NCBI GenBank assembly: GCA_021799435.1
Contig: JAJZAN010000019.1
Span: forward strand, 1 to 41,988
Direction: 5' to 3'
DNA: 41,988 nt
DNA from: Bacillota bacterium
GTDB taxonomy: Bacteria > Bacillota > Sulfobacillia > Sulfobacillales > Sulfobacillaceae
The notes beneath the pieces are model-generated. The model did no database searches, was not told where the DNA came from, and saw nothing but the letters and a program-made list of their open reading frames with translations. Positions 1 through 7,837 of the stretch are shown in pieces. The position numbers were made by a program, and so were the translations under genes. How positions within the stretch are numbered: position 1 is the first letter of the stretch; each line of letters opens with the position of its first letter.

Positions 1-81
1 GTATCGAAATGCCTCACTCGAACATGCGAGTTCCACTCCCGCAATGGGAGACCGGAATATCCGAGAAGGGGACGTTGCCTA

Positions 82-591
82 ATGAAGTTCGTGCAGCGCA
101 CGGTCACCGTGGCCGGCGCCGCGTTGGTGTTGGCGTTAGTTCCGGAAGCGGCTCTGGTCCATGCGCACGCCGATTTCCTCACACATCATGTGTCCCGCGG
201 TCAGGTGGTTGAAGGAATCCTGTCCGGCGGGATGACGGCCGTTTTTTCATTGGATGCCCGCAACTCCCTGAGCATTACCACATCGCAGGGGCAAACTGTC
301 GCCGTGGCCCTGACGCCCCAGACGCACCTCAACTTGGAAGCTCACGGCAGCGATGCCGCATTGCTCGGCGGCAACACGCAAATCGTCATCAGCGCTGTGG
401 TCACACCACACAATGGGGCGTTGGTCGCCACTCAAGTCGACGCCCGCATCACGGACAGCCCACGTGACTCCAAGGACAAAGGAAATGGGGAGCCCCCCAC
501 AACCCCGAACACGACGAAGAACCCCCCTCCCGTCCCTCTTAAGCGCGGCGGTCTTGGCCCTCGAGGATGTCCCGGGCGTGATCTCGAGTGA
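82..591 (+). CDS. Secreted DUF5666-like protein
   Basis: A 169-residue protein starting with a clear signal peptide: MKFVQR, a hydrophobic stretch to about residue 25, and a cleavage region near HAHA. Residues 38-130 alternate short strands (a G-x-V/I-E-G-I-L opening, a T-V-A-V-x-L-T-P-Q-T-x-L segment, and a closing A-x-Q-V-D-A-R), which resembles the small beta-barrel DUF5666 type; I infer an extracytoplasmic, perhaps surface, role. The tail is low complexity (Pro, Lys, Thr). It runs 53 bases into the convergent patatin-like gene. A one-base slip in the C-run near 520-531 would end the frame at 540-542 and remove this overlap. A GAAGGGG ribosome site lies about 10 bases before the ATG. Confidence 0.6.
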   Translation: MKFVQRTVTVAGAALVLALVPEAALVHAHADFLTHHVSRGQVVEGILSGGMTAVFSLDARNSLSITTSQGQTVAVALTPQTHLNLEAHGSDAALLGGNTQIVISAVVTPHNGALVATQVDARITDSPRDSKDKGNGEPPTTPNTTKNPPPVPLKRGGLGPRGCPGRDLE

Positions 592-1405
592 GATGATAGC
601 CTAGCTCGATGATGTCGCCCATCCGATTAAACACGCGATGGCCATTTTGCATTTCGATCCGGATATCCACTCGGGGAATGGCAATCTGGTGTTGACGGAC
701 CACGGAAAGCTCTCGAATCATGGTCGACAGGCTGGCCATGGCCAAGTGACCCAGATGTCCGGAACGGGGCAGGGTCCATCCTGGCGGCTCATCCACCCAG
801 ACCCCAATGATGTAGCTGGCGCCCACCCAGGCCGCCACATCGACGGGATAATCGTCCACCACCCCGCCGTCTACCAACACCTGCCCCGCTGCCGACACCG
901 GGGGAAAGAGTCCGGGAACAGCGGTCGACGCCCTCAAGGCAGCCGCCAGTGAAAGAGTCCTACCCCCCCAACTGAGATGCATGCGGTTCCCCACATCTAA
1001 GCGTTCCGGCTCCCGTGGTCCAAATACCAAAGCCTGCCGTTGGCTGAGAGAAGTGGCCACAACCCAAACCGGGGTGCCAAGATCCGACCAGTCTTGGTCC
1101 TGGAGCAAGCCCGACAATCGCTCCCACAGGCGTGCCGAAGTGGCCAAAGCCAATGGTAGATGGGCGTGAAGCAGTGAGGCTGCCCAGGCGTGCCAGGCCG
1201 GCTGAACTGGCGATGATTTCCAGGACCCGGCCACATCAGCCAGTGTCTCAGGAGTATGGCCCAAGGCCAATAGAACCCCGACCAGGGCGCCGGCAGATGA
1301 CCCCACGTACGCGTCGACCGATACATCCATGTCCCGCAGCGCGGCGGCCGCGCCAATGCCAGCTGCGGCCCATAACCCGCCTCCGCTTAACACCAACACT
1401 GTCAC
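539..1405 (-). CDS. Patatin-like phospholipase family protein
   Basis: Patatin-type acyl hydrolases cleave lipid esters with a Ser-Asp dyad. The protein shows the oxyanion loop SGGGLW near the N-terminus, the nucleophile elbow GSSAG (Ser about residue 37 from the chosen start), and the D-G-G motif with the catalytic Asp about residue 179 (LVDGG). Both dyad residues are present, so the enzyme is probably active. Length (about 288 residues) fits the bacterial single-domain family (RssA/YlbK type). A GTG at 1420 is in frame, but AGGGGTG lies 5 bases before the GTG at 1405, so I prefer 1405. No signal peptide is seen. Its stop falls inside the C-terminal tail of the convergent secreted-protein gene. 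The substrate is unknown. Confidence 0.82.
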   Translation of the reverse strand: MTVLVLSGGGLWAAAGIGAAAALRDMDVSVDAYVGSSAGALVGVLLALGHTPETLADVAGSWKSSPVQPAWHAWAASLLHAHLPLALATSARLWERLSGLLQDQDWSDLGTPVWVVATSLSQRQALVFGPREPERLDVGNRMHLSWGGRTLSLAAALRASTAVPGLFPPVSAAGQVLVDGGVVDDYPVDVAAWVGASYIIGVWVDEPPGWTLPRSGHLGHLAMASLSTMIRELSVVRQHQIAIPRVDIRIEMQNGHRVFNRMGDIIELGYHLTRDHARDILEGQDRRA

Positions 1406-1457
1406 GACATCACCCCTCACGATAGTCTACGTGAGGGAAAAGGCAATCAGACGCCGG

Positions 1458-1790
1458 CTATGGCAACGCCTGCATCCAGTCGGGCAGGCGTTCTCGGAGC
1501 TTCGAATTGGGCCAAACGCTTTTGACTCCACGTTGCCGCATCGCCAGAAAGGACGCGCCTTCCACATGGGGTCCGAAGGCTGCGACCGCCACCTGGGGTG
1601 GTATGTGCTGAAGTAGGTCGTCGTCGACCAGTCGCATATCGAGGAGAATGCCACGCAAGTCAGACCGCTCGGCGAGCACATCCCGAGCCCGTCCCGCATT
1701 TTCTGCCACGATGACAGATTCTCCGTGTTGGCGGGCTAACTCCAGGATGGGCATCGTGAACATGACATTGTCTTCGAGCAAGAGAATCAT
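1458..1790 (-). CDS. Degenerate response-regulator receiver-like protein
   Basis: This 110-residue protein has the outline of a CheY-like receiver domain: a hydrophobic first strand followed by an acidic pair (LLLED, residues 3-7), and LLDMR with Asp51 where the phosphoacceptor should be. The Thr/Ser switch strand reads AAFGP. The usual Lys-Pro near the end appears as Trp-Pro (VWP, about 92-94), so the conserved Lys seems lost. No output domain is present. It overlaps the stop of endonuclease III by 4 bases (ATGA) and so is translationally coupled to it. A non-canonical receiver or an unrelated alpha/beta protein are both possible; the role is unknown. Confidence 0.6.
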   Translation of the reverse strand: MILLLEDNVMFTMPILELARQHGESVIVAENAGRARDVLAERSDLRGILLDMRLVDDDLLQHIPPQVAVAAFGPHVEGASFLAMRQRGVKSVWPNSKLRERLPDWMQALP

Positions 1791-2419
1791 GGCGTCTTCA
1801 CCCCAACCCTAGCACAATCCCGTGCTAGGACGCATGCCTCGCACTGCGGAGAGCGGGCCAAACACACCCGCCTCCCATGCAAGATAAGCCAGTGGTGCGC
1901 CCGGGACCACTTCTTTTTAGGAATAGCCCGCATCAACTGCTGTTCGGTCCCATCCGGATCTTTGGCATCCGCCCATCCCAGACGATGCGAGACACGGAAC
2001 ACATGGGTGTCAACCGCAATCGCATCTTGGCCAAACGCGTTGGATACGACAACGTTGGCTGTCTTGCGCCCCACGCCCGGCAACGTCATGAGTTGGTCCC
2101 GATCCGGGGGAATCTCACCTTCCCACCGTTCCACGAGAATCCGCGCCGCGGCCAAGATATTCCGCGCCTTCGTATGAAAGAGCCCGCAATCCCGAATCAG
2201 GGCCTCGATGTCCTCAACCGATGCCGAAGCCATGGATGCCGCATCGGGATAGCGGCTGAACAAGCGCGGCGTAATCATGTTGACCCGACGGTCTGTGCAT
2301 TGCGCCGACAACATGGTCGCCACCAGCAGCTGAAAGGGCGTGGTGAAGTCTAGTTCCGTGACGGCGTCGGGGTACAGTGATTCCAACTGGTCCAGCATCC
2401 GAAGAATTTTTCGGCTCAT
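1787..2419 (-). CDS. nth: Endonuclease III (DNA glycosylase/AP lyase)
   Basis: Removes oxidised pyrimidines from DNA and nicks the abasic site in base-excision repair. The helix-hairpin-helix is LPGVGRKTAN (residues 113-122) with catalytic Lys119; the catalytic Asp is Asp137 in VDTHVFR. The C-terminal 4Fe-4S loop has Cys186, Cys193, Cys196 and Cys202 (C-x6-C-x2-C-x5-C), complete. At 210 residues it matches the family. The start overlaps the bcp stop by 4 bases (ATGA), and the next gene starts within its own stop, so bcp, nth and the receiver-like gene form one operon, plausibly an oxidative-damage unit. Confidence 0.95.
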   Translation of the reverse strand: MSRKILRMLDQLESLYPDAVTELDFTTPFQLLVATMLSAQCTDRRVNMITPRLFSRYPDAASMASASVEDIEALIRDCGLFHTKARNILAAARILVERWEGEIPPDRDQLMTLPGVGRKTANVVVSNAFGQDAIAVDTHVFRVSHRLGWADAKDPDGTEQQLMRAIPKKKWSRAHHWLILHGRRVCLARSPQCEACVLARDCARVGVKTP

Positions 2420-2886
2420 CGATGGACCTGCGAGGCGTCGGCCAGCACGTCTGCGACATGGCCTGGCACGCGCACCTTACGGTAAACCTTGCGAACAACC
2501 CCCTCGGGATCAATCACGAAGGTGCTTCGCTCAATACCCCAAGCAACCTTTCCGTACATGTTTTTCTGCTTGTACACCCCATAGGCCTTAGCAACCTCAG
2601 CCGACTCATCCGACAAAAGAGGAAACGGCAGTTGGTGCTTAGCCCGGAACTTTTGATGGCTGGCCAAAGAATCGGTACTAACCCCCAGCACCACCGCGCC
2701 GCCGTCGCTGAAGTTCGCATATGAATCCCGGAAGTCGCAAGCCTCGGTCGTGCAGCCCGGGGTGTTGTCGCGGGGATAGAAATACAACACCACGACACGG
2801 CCCCGCAAATCCTTCAGGTGCACCGTGCCATCCGTGCCCGGCAACGTGAAATCCGGCGCTTCTTTACCTAACAATGCGTCTTCCAT
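2416..2886 (-). CDS. bcp: Thiol peroxidase, Bcp/PrxQ type
   Basis: Reduces hydroperoxides with thioredoxin-type donors. The peroxiredoxin signature is FYPRDNTPGCTTEAC with peroxidatic Cys45 and resolving Cys50, the spacing typical of atypical 2-Cys Bcp/PrxQ enzymes. The length of 156 residues is normal. An upstream frame extends to 2955, but AGGAGGG sits 6 bases before the ATG at 2886 and the family starts here, so I chose 2886. It is cytoplasmic, with no signal peptide. It is first in an overlapping operon with nth. Confidence 0.93.
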   Translation of the reverse strand: MEDALLGKEAPDFTLPGTDGTVHLKDLRGRVVVLYFYPRDNTPGCTTEACDFRDSYANFSDGGAVVLGVSTDSLASHQKFRAKHQLPFPLLSDESAEVAKAYGVYKQKNMYGKVAWGIERSTFVIDPEGVVRKVYRKVRVPGHVADVLADASQVHR

Positions 2887-2960
2887 GATTCGCCCTCCTG
2901 CCTCCCGCTCCGTCATCGTTGTCTGCACCATATCATGAGCCCTGAGACTGGGCAACTTGC

Positions 2961-4034
2961 CTAGAGGGGCTTCACAAAGATATTTCGCGAAACTTGAGAC
3001 AAGATCTCGGCCCCGCCTGCCCGATTGATGACCACCTCTTCGAGGCGCACGCCAAATTCGCCGGGCAAGTAGATGCCAGGTTCAATAGAAAAAGCGGCGT
3101 TTTCCGGCAGCCTCAACTGATTGGTCTCCATGACCGAGGGCGGCTCATGGACAGACAGCCCAATGCCGTGCCCCACCCGATGCACAAATGCGGGACCATA
3201 TCCGGCCTCGTCAATTACTCGACGCGCAGCCCGGTCCACATTTTCGGCCGGCGTGCCCGGCTTAGCCGCGCGGTGTGCCGCCTGCACCGCCTGCTCCACC
3301 ACCTGGTGAACGGCTCGAAACTTGTCCGACGGCTCTCCCAAATACGCCACCCGGGTCATATCCGAGGCATAGCCGTGATAGTAGCAGCCGATGTCCAGCA
3401 ACACCGGGCCGGGTCCTAGTGTGGTGTCCGTGGGGCTGTGATGGGGAAGTGCGCTGTGCTCGCCATAGGCAACGATGATAAACGCTTCTTTGTCCGCCCC
3501 GTTCGCGATGAACGACCGGCGGATGATATCCGCCAACTCCAATTCGGTCATACCCGGCTGCATAGCCGCGTAGGCCGCCCGCATCGCCAAATCATTAATC
3601 CGTTGACTTTCCGCGAGCAGCCGGCATTCTTCAGCGTCTTTCTGCATGCGGATCGGCGCCATCACGTCTGAGGCCAGTCCAAGCGGCTTATTGAGGACGT
3701 CCGCCAGTATCTGGGCGTGGTCAAAGCGGGCGTCATCCGATACCAGCACCTGCGAGCCGCTCAACAACTTCACGGCCTCCGACAGTACAGCCCGCGGTCC
3801 GGCATCATCCGTGAACCGCTCAATGGGCACTGTGCCGCGCAGATGGGCTTGAGCCTCCTCCGCGTTCACAGAGGCAATCACCAGCCGCACTCCGTCCGGG
3901 GAAATCAACAAAAAGGTGAGCCGCTCGTCTCCCATGGGTGTCCAACCCGCCGCATATCGGAAATCTTGGCCGGGGGCCAGTGCCAGAAGCGCGTCGTGGC
4001 GCGCCAGTTCCTTTTGTATGGATGCGATTCGCAA
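2961..4034 (-). CDS. M24-family aminopeptidase P/Xaa-Pro dipeptidase-like peptidase
   Basis: A creatinase-like N-terminal domain (about 1-125) precedes a pita-bread M24 metallopeptidase domain. The metal ligands are all visible: Asp in LLDIGCYY, Asp in ASDMTR, His in VGHGIG, Glu in SIEPGIY and Glu in RLEEVV. The AYGEHSALPHHSP segment carries the upstream catalytic His. It probably removes an N-terminal residue before proline or cleaves X-Pro dipeptides in the cytoplasm. The chosen TTG start at 4034 has GGAGG 7 bases upstream; the ATG at 4055 would place that ribosome site inside the gene. Length about 357 residues, as expected for PepQ/YqhT-type enzymes. Confidence 0.88.
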   Translation of the reverse strand: MRIASIQKELARHDALLALAPGQDFRYAAGWTPMGDERLTFLLISPDGVRLVIASVNAEEAQAHLRGTVPIERFTDDAGPRAVLSEAVKLLSGSQVLVSDDARFDHAQILADVLNKPLGLASDVMAPIRMQKDAEECRLLAESQRINDLAMRAAYAAMQPGMTELELADIIRRSFIANGADKEAFIIVAYGEHSALPHHSPTDTTLGPGPVLLDIGCYYHGYASDMTRVAYLGEPSDKFRAVHQVVEQAVQAAHRAAKPGTPAENVDRAARRVIDEAGYGPAFVHRVGHGIGLSVHEPPSVMETNQLRLPENAAFSIEPGIYLPGEFGVRLEEVVINRAGGAEILSQVSRNIFVKPL

Positions 4035-4127
4035 CTTTTTTCCTCCTTCAGCCAAATGAGTGGAACCTTTTACTCTCCGGTCGCGTTATACCTAGCAAAG
4101 TCTAACGCCACATGGGAGGCGACCTGT

Positions 4128-4271
4128 ATGTACAGCAAAATCGGTTCGGTAGCCACAGTACTTGGTGGCATCGCCGCATGGCGCCTCACGATGGATGACT
4201 GGCTGCGTCTAGGCTTGGAAACAGGTCTCGGCTTAACCGCCGTCCTGCTGCTCTCGCTTAAAACCCAGTAA
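4128..4271 (+). CDS. Small membrane protein (47 residues)
   Basis: A short frame between two divergent genes. It starts with ATG at 4128, 8 bases after GGGAGG, and encodes a protein with two hydrophobic stretches (about 5-18 and 30-43) separated by TMDDWLR. I do not recognise a family. Support comes from the ribosome site, the hydrophobic pattern and its fit into an otherwise empty gap. The gene could instead be chance. A promoter for the next gene begins just after its stop. Confidence 0.42.
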   Translation: MYSKIGSVATVLGGIAAWRLTMDDWLRLGLETGLGLTAVLLLSLKTQ

Positions 4272-4279
4272 CGGCTCAG

Positions 4280-4308
4280 TTGCAGGCCTAACGGGCTTTC
4301 GGTATGCT
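4280..4308 (+). promoter_or_regulatory. Sigma-A-type promoter for the 4331 gene
   Basis: TTGCAG at 4280-4285, a 17-base spacer, and TATGCT at 4303-4308. It lies 22 bases upstream of the ATG at 4331, leaving a short leader that holds the CAGGAGG ribosome site. Confidence 0.5.
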
Positions 4309-4330
4309 GACCTCTGTCAGGAGGTCGAAC

Positions 4331-5344
4331 ATGAAATTTCGTTGGTACTACGTTCTCGGGCTGGTTGTGGCAGCCGCCTTGGCCGGAATTGCCGCCTTCG
4401 TGTTGCACGGCCGTGCTCCCGAGACCCCCCAGCAAATGTCGTGGAAGACCGCCAATCCCGTTTTAGCGCCAGCGAGCCGTGTCCTTCATGTGGGCGCCAT
4501 GTGGAATGCGAAGACCCAGACCATCGCGCCACTCGCCGGATCGCTGGCCAACGCCGAGTGGTACCTGCCCATCACCTCGCGCTCAGCCGTCTCTTATATC
4601 TTACATGATGGGCGTGCCCGATGGGTTGTCGACGGGCAGCACCGTACCCTTCCAAGCCCGCCCAGCAATCCCAACGCTCAAATAACATACGCCAGTAACG
4701 GTCAGTCGCTGGCTTGGATGCAGCTCGAGGGCGGTGCCCTGCAAATGTCCACCGCCAATGCTCAGGCACATCCGTGGCCCAAAGCCCGCGCCATCCAGTT
4801 CAACCACCAAAACAAACTCGTCATGCTGGTTTCGCAGCACGTCTGGATAGCCGGCCACGAGCTCGCCTGGCGTATACCCGGCACGCCTGCCGCCCTGAAT
4901 CCGTTTGTTCAGGGGGCAGATTTTCTTATCGTGGACCGCCAGGGCCACCTGGAATCTCTCGCCCTTCCCTCAGGTCACGCTTCGGCGCTGGCGAAGGTTC
5001 GCGCAGCTCGCTGGCCCCAGCTTGTCACGGCGGAGTCAGTCGGCAACCGCCTCCTGATCCTGATGGAACGTCCCGGAGCTCTGCCGGCCTGGCTTTTAAT
5101 CGAAATCCATGGCAAGCAGGTGTGGTGGTATCGATTTGTCTCTCCGGCGATGCCGGAGTTAGGCACGGTCCACGGGGTTTTTGCCATTGGCAACGCGGAA
5201 AGCAACGGAAACCTGCTGCTCTTGCCAACCGGATCCGCCATTCACCCCCTCAACTTAAGTCCTGGGATCTTCAGCACAGGCCCGGGGGGACTCATCTGGC
5301 AGGGGAGCAATACGTTGCAGAAGCTTTCCGGGTGGCACGCCTAG
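4331..5344 (+). CDS. Membrane-anchored extracytoplasmic protein, unknown function
   Basis: A 337-residue protein with one N-terminal transmembrane/signal-anchor segment (about 5-26, YYVLGLVVAAALAG) and a large exported part. The rest repeats a pattern of short hydrophobic strands with W and G turns (HVWIAGHELAWRI, GKQVWWYRF, GGLIWQG), suggesting a beta-propeller-like fold, which is inference only. No catalytic motif or cysteine pair is seen. The start at 4331 is chosen because CAGGAGG lies just upstream; an upstream ATG at 4304 lies in the promoter -10 box. The stop overlaps the convergent Mug gene by 4 bases. Confidence 0.72.
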   Translation: MKFRWYYVLGLVVAAALAGIAAFVLHGRAPETPQQMSWKTANPVLAPASRVLHVGAMWNAKTQTIAPLAGSLANAEWYLPITSRSAVSYILHDGRARWVVDGQHRTLPSPPSNPNAQITYASNGQSLAWMQLEGGALQMSTANAQAHPWPKARAIQFNHQNKLVMLVSQHVWIAGHELAWRIPGTPAALNPFVQGADFLIVDRQGHLESLALPSGHASALAKVRAARWPQLVTAESVGNRLLILMERPGALPAWLLIEIHGKQVWWYRFVSPAMPELGTVHGVFAIGNAESNGNLLLLPTGSAIHPLNLSPGIFSTGPGGLIWQGSNTLQKLSGWHA

Positions 5345-5871
5345 GGGCGCGGATGGGGACCCCACTCGACCAGTCCCTTAAGCTCGGAAAAGTACCGGAG
5401 CCTGAGGTCATACGGCATCGTCGAGCGGCGGCTGGGATTGGGCAAAACCGCCTCCCAAACGCCCGTCACCAGCCCATCCGGCTGAATGCCCCAGGCAATC
5501 CCCGCGCTAGACGGGAGGTTTCGATAGGCGCGAAAAATGTCTTTTCCCAACAAGGCGACGATTTTAGGATTGAACTGCGCAATCTTGTGGCGGAGGACGC
5601 GGGCCCCGCTGCGGCGTTCGTCCGGGCCTAAATCCGCGGAGCCCGGCGTTTCTCGGGCCACTAAATTAGTGAGCCCCAAACGCCACACCAGCAGCTGATG
5701 GTCTTCTTGCCAGGTTAAGCGATGTCCGGTGAGGTTGGCATCTGCCAACAGCGCCCAAAATAGATTGCCAGGCCCCGCAAAGTGATGGCCGGTATCCGCC
5801 GACTTCAGGCCGGGATTGTACCCCACGAACAGAACATCCAAACCCGGCATGACAATGTCCGGAAGTGCCAT
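5341..5871 (-). CDS. mug: G:T/U mismatch-specific DNA glycosylase (Mug/TDG family)
   Basis: Excises uracil or thymine mispaired with guanine, the products of cytosine or 5-methylcytosine deamination. Motif 1 is VGYNPGLKSA with the catalytic Asn at about residue 19, followed by HHFAGPGNLFW; motif 2 is PNPSRRS near residue 145, matching the NPSG-type loop of Mug. The length of about 176 residues fits. A longer frame reaches 6087, but GGAGGGAG lies 8 bases before the ATG at 5871 and family members start at this point. It begins 2 bases after the stop of the flavoprotein gene, so the two are co-transcribed. Confidence 0.9.
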   Translation of the reverse strand: MALPDIVMPGLDVLFVGYNPGLKSADTGHHFAGPGNLFWALLADANLTGHRLTWQEDHQLLVWRLGLTNLVARETPGSADLGPDERRSGARVLRHKIAQFNPKIVALLGKDIFRAYRNLPSSAGIAWGIQPDGLVTGVWEAVLPNPSRRSTMPYDLRLRYFSELKGLVEWGPHPRP

Positions 5872-5873
5872 TC

Positions 5874-6722
5874 CTAAGGCTCCCTCCGTTGGACATAGCT
5901 TTTGACGGCCCGCATAGCCGACGCGAAGCTCGTCACGAGGCTCCGCTCCCAAGATGCCAAGGCAGCGTCCCCGATGACGGCCATGTTCAGCATCCGGGGG
6001 AAAGCACGATCTTGATGCACAAGGGCGATGCTCGGATGCACGGCGGGTTCCATGCCAATCCGTACCAGCACCTGGTCGCCTTCCCAAGCTTTGCCCTGTT
6101 CCCAGGACATGATCAGATGACCGCTCCCCCGGTCCAACCGGTGTGGCGAAACATTTGTCAGTACAACCGCGGACGTCTTGTCCAACCGTTCACGATACTC
6201 ACGGCGAGCCCGCATCTTCTCTGAGCGCAGAGCCACCGTTACCTGGTGCCCCGCCTCCGCCAACCGTATCGCTCCCTCGACGGCGCGATCACCGCCGCCG
6301 ACCACCAAAACGCGACCCGGGGCCTGCCGGGCCAGCTCGCTCATGGAGGCCGCCGACGTAAGCTCTTCGCCCGGAATACCGAGCATTCGGGACCGTAGTC
6401 CGGGCGCATAAAAAAAGGTCTCCCCGCGAAGAGTAGCCCCATCCTGGAGTATAAGGCGCTCGCCGTCCCAGGACTCGACTCCCGCGCCGTACTGAACGCG
6501 GACTTGGATGCGGTCCAATTCACGGCGAAAATGATGAATCAATTCCGATGCCGGCGCCGGGCCGAATCCCGGCAGATCCACAATTGGCAGCGTGTAACTG
6601 CTCAGCTGACCCCCGACCTCGGTGGAACGCTCCAAAACCCAGGGTTCGAGACCCACGCGGACGGCCCAGACAGCCGCTGCCAAGCCGGCGGGCCCGGCTC
6701 CAGCAATGAGAATCCGGCCCAT
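5874..6722 (-). CDS. Thioredoxin reductase-like FAD/NAD(P)H oxidoreductase without a CxxC site
   Basis: A pyridine nucleotide-disulfide oxidoreductase fold: an FAD-binding GAGPAG at residues 8-13, a second NAD(P)-binding Rossmann motif (VVGGGDRAVEGA), and a C-terminal VIGDAAL segment that contacts FAD. True thioredoxin reductases carry C-x-x-C just before the NADP motif; here that stretch (PGEELTSAASMSEL) has no cysteine. It is therefore unlikely to reduce thioredoxin and is closer to ferredoxin/flavodoxin-NADP reductases. At 282 residues it is slightly short. The ATG overlaps the stop of the HAAS gene by one base (TAATG). Confidence 0.83.
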   Translation of the reverse strand: MGRILIAGAGPAGLAAAVWAVRVGLEPWVLERSTEVGGQLSSYTLPIVDLPGFGPAPASELIHHFRRELDRIQVRVQYGAGVESWDGERLILQDGATLRGETFFYAPGLRSRMLGIPGEELTSAASMSELARQAPGRVLVVGGGDRAVEGAIRLAEAGHQVTVALRSEKMRARREYRERLDKTSAVVLTNVSPHRLDRGSGHLIMSWEQGKAWEGDQVLVRIGMEPAVHPSIALVHQDRAFPRMLNMAVIGDAALASWERSLVTSFASAMRAVKSYVQRREP

Positions 6723-7597
6723 TAGAAGAGCGGCGAGCGATCGTCGTCCAGTCCGACCATGACACGATCTTTGAATGTCGAAACCACTGCCACCAGGCGC
6801 AAGAGGGCGAAGTGAAACAGCCATCCGCCGAGAACCAGCATTTCTGGCTGCCAGTTAAAGAGCGGCGGCGGCGCGAATCCCTGGTGCCAAAGGATGAGAG
6901 CCGTTGAGCCCAAGGCGGCACTCAACGCGGCCCACGCTTGCATCGTGACAACATAAAAAGCCGATCCCAAACGCCGCCGCAAGAGCGCCCAAGGAAGTCC
7001 TACCACCAACCCGCTCAAGATAATCGCGCTGGTCGTGGAAACAAACACGGGATGGAACATGTTGGCACTGACAATATTCCACGGCAGGCTGGCGACCAGT
7101 GCCAGCAGTACGCCAGTGCCAAATCCGACGCCTATCATTCGTCCGAAACCGCCCAAAGAGCCCTTCAGGCGAACATGATGCATTTCGACACGCAAAAGCC
7201 GCAAGTGATTTTTCACCTGCCGGGAACGGCGTGTCTGCAGTCCGGTCGCCAACACTCCCCAAAGTGCCATGGCCCGTCCAAGAGTCAAGGCGGCAAAGGA
7301 TTCCGTCTTTAGGCTGAAGGCCACAATGCCTACGCCTAGCACCAGTTGGGCGACAGACAGAAGCCACAACCAACCGTGCTGACGCTGGATGGGCTCCGCC
7401 AGCCGGACGGCCAAGTCGTCCGGATTGCCCAGGGCTTCCATAGCCTGTCCCATAGCCGTCTGGTCACTAAATCCCACCGAGCGAAATTGAGTATACCGCG
7501 CCAATAAGTCTGCCCGCACCCGCGCTTTCAAGCGACGCGCCTGATATTTGTCCCCGACGTCCTGGACGGCACGGTTGAGGTACTCTTCCCACATCAT
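6722..7597 (-). CDS. HAAS-domain integral membrane protein
   Basis: The first 70 residues form a charged helical module (WEEYLNRAV, then VRADLLARY and AMEALGNPDDLA), matching the HAAS/permease-prefix domain often found before membrane segments in Firmicutes. About six to seven transmembrane helices follow. No transporter or enzyme motif is seen. The ATG at 7597 (or the next at 7594) follows GGGAGGTG; the longer frame to 7666 lacks a ribosome site. It heads an operon with the flavoprotein and Mug, driven by a promoter at 7624-7652 and divergent from fabH. Confidence 0.75.
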   Translation of the reverse strand: MMWEEYLNRAVQDVGDKYQARRLKARVRADLLARYTQFRSVGFSDQTAMGQAMEALGNPDDLAVRLAEPIQRQHGWLWLLSVAQLVLGVGIVAFSLKTESFAALTLGRAMALWGVLATGLQTRRSRQVKNHLRLLRVEMHHVRLKGSLGGFGRMIGVGFGTGVLLALVASLPWNIVSANMFHPVFVSTTSAIILSGLVVGLPWALLRRRLGSAFYVVTMQAWAALSAALGSTALILWHQGFAPPPLFNWQPEMLVLGGWLFHFALLRLVAVVSTFKDRVMVGLDDDRSPLF

Positions 7598-7623
7598 GTT
7601 CACCTCCCTCTGGCATTTTATTG

Positions 7624-7652
7624 ATTGTAATATTTTACGCGTCCTGGACCAA
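7624..7652 (-). promoter_or_regulatory. Promoter of the HAAS-flavoprotein-mug operon
   Basis: On the reverse strand TTGGTC (7652-7647), a 17-base spacer and TACAAT (7629-7624), ending 26 bases before the ATG at 7597. Confidence 0.5.
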
Positions 7653-7692
7653 AAACGAAATGCCAAAAAATCTGGGCATGATGCTAGACGCG

Positions 7693-7701
7693 TGGTATAG
7701 T
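7693..7701 (+). promoter_or_regulatory. Extended -10 promoter for fabH
   Basis: TGGTATAGT at 7693-7701 is an extended -10 element. No good -35 box is seen. Transcription from here would give fabH an untranslated leader of about 130 bases. Confidence 0.42.
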
Positions 7702-7730
7702 CATCAAGTTACAAACTCTTCCGCAGTGAT

Positions 7731-7837
7731 GACGAGCGGCACCTGTCCTTTATAACCTGATCCCCGCCAAAAAATGGTTTTTTGAAGGAGAAACCCTCGT
7801 CGTGAGCGAAAGAGCAACGGGGGAGGTTTACTGACAC
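7731..7837 (+). promoter_or_regulatory. Structured fabH leader with a 10-codon upstream ORF
   Basis: Three nested pairings can be read: GACGAG (7731-7736) with CTCGTC (7796-7801), TCCTT (7746-7750) with AAGGA (7785-7789), and a run of six A (7769-7774) with six T (7778-7783). A GTG at 7802, just after the last pairing, opens a 10-codon frame that ends with TGA at 7832-7834, three bases before the fabH ATG; the fabH ribosome site GGGGGAGG lies inside it. This does not match a riboswitch class I know. Control of fabH by structure or by coupled translation is inference. Confidence 0.35.

Noticed and set aside
17..50. Two small hairpins at the left edge (CTCG/CGAG and CTCCC/GGGAG)
   Set aside because: Stems of 4-5 bp without a T-run; too weak to call a terminator or RNA gene. 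Positions 1-81 otherwise show nothing I can support.
4714..5631. A 305-codon forward frame overlapping the 4331 membrane-anchored gene and mug
   Set aside because: Arg/Pro-rich composition with no domain, no ribosome site, and it covers two genes with clear signals; a shadow frame.
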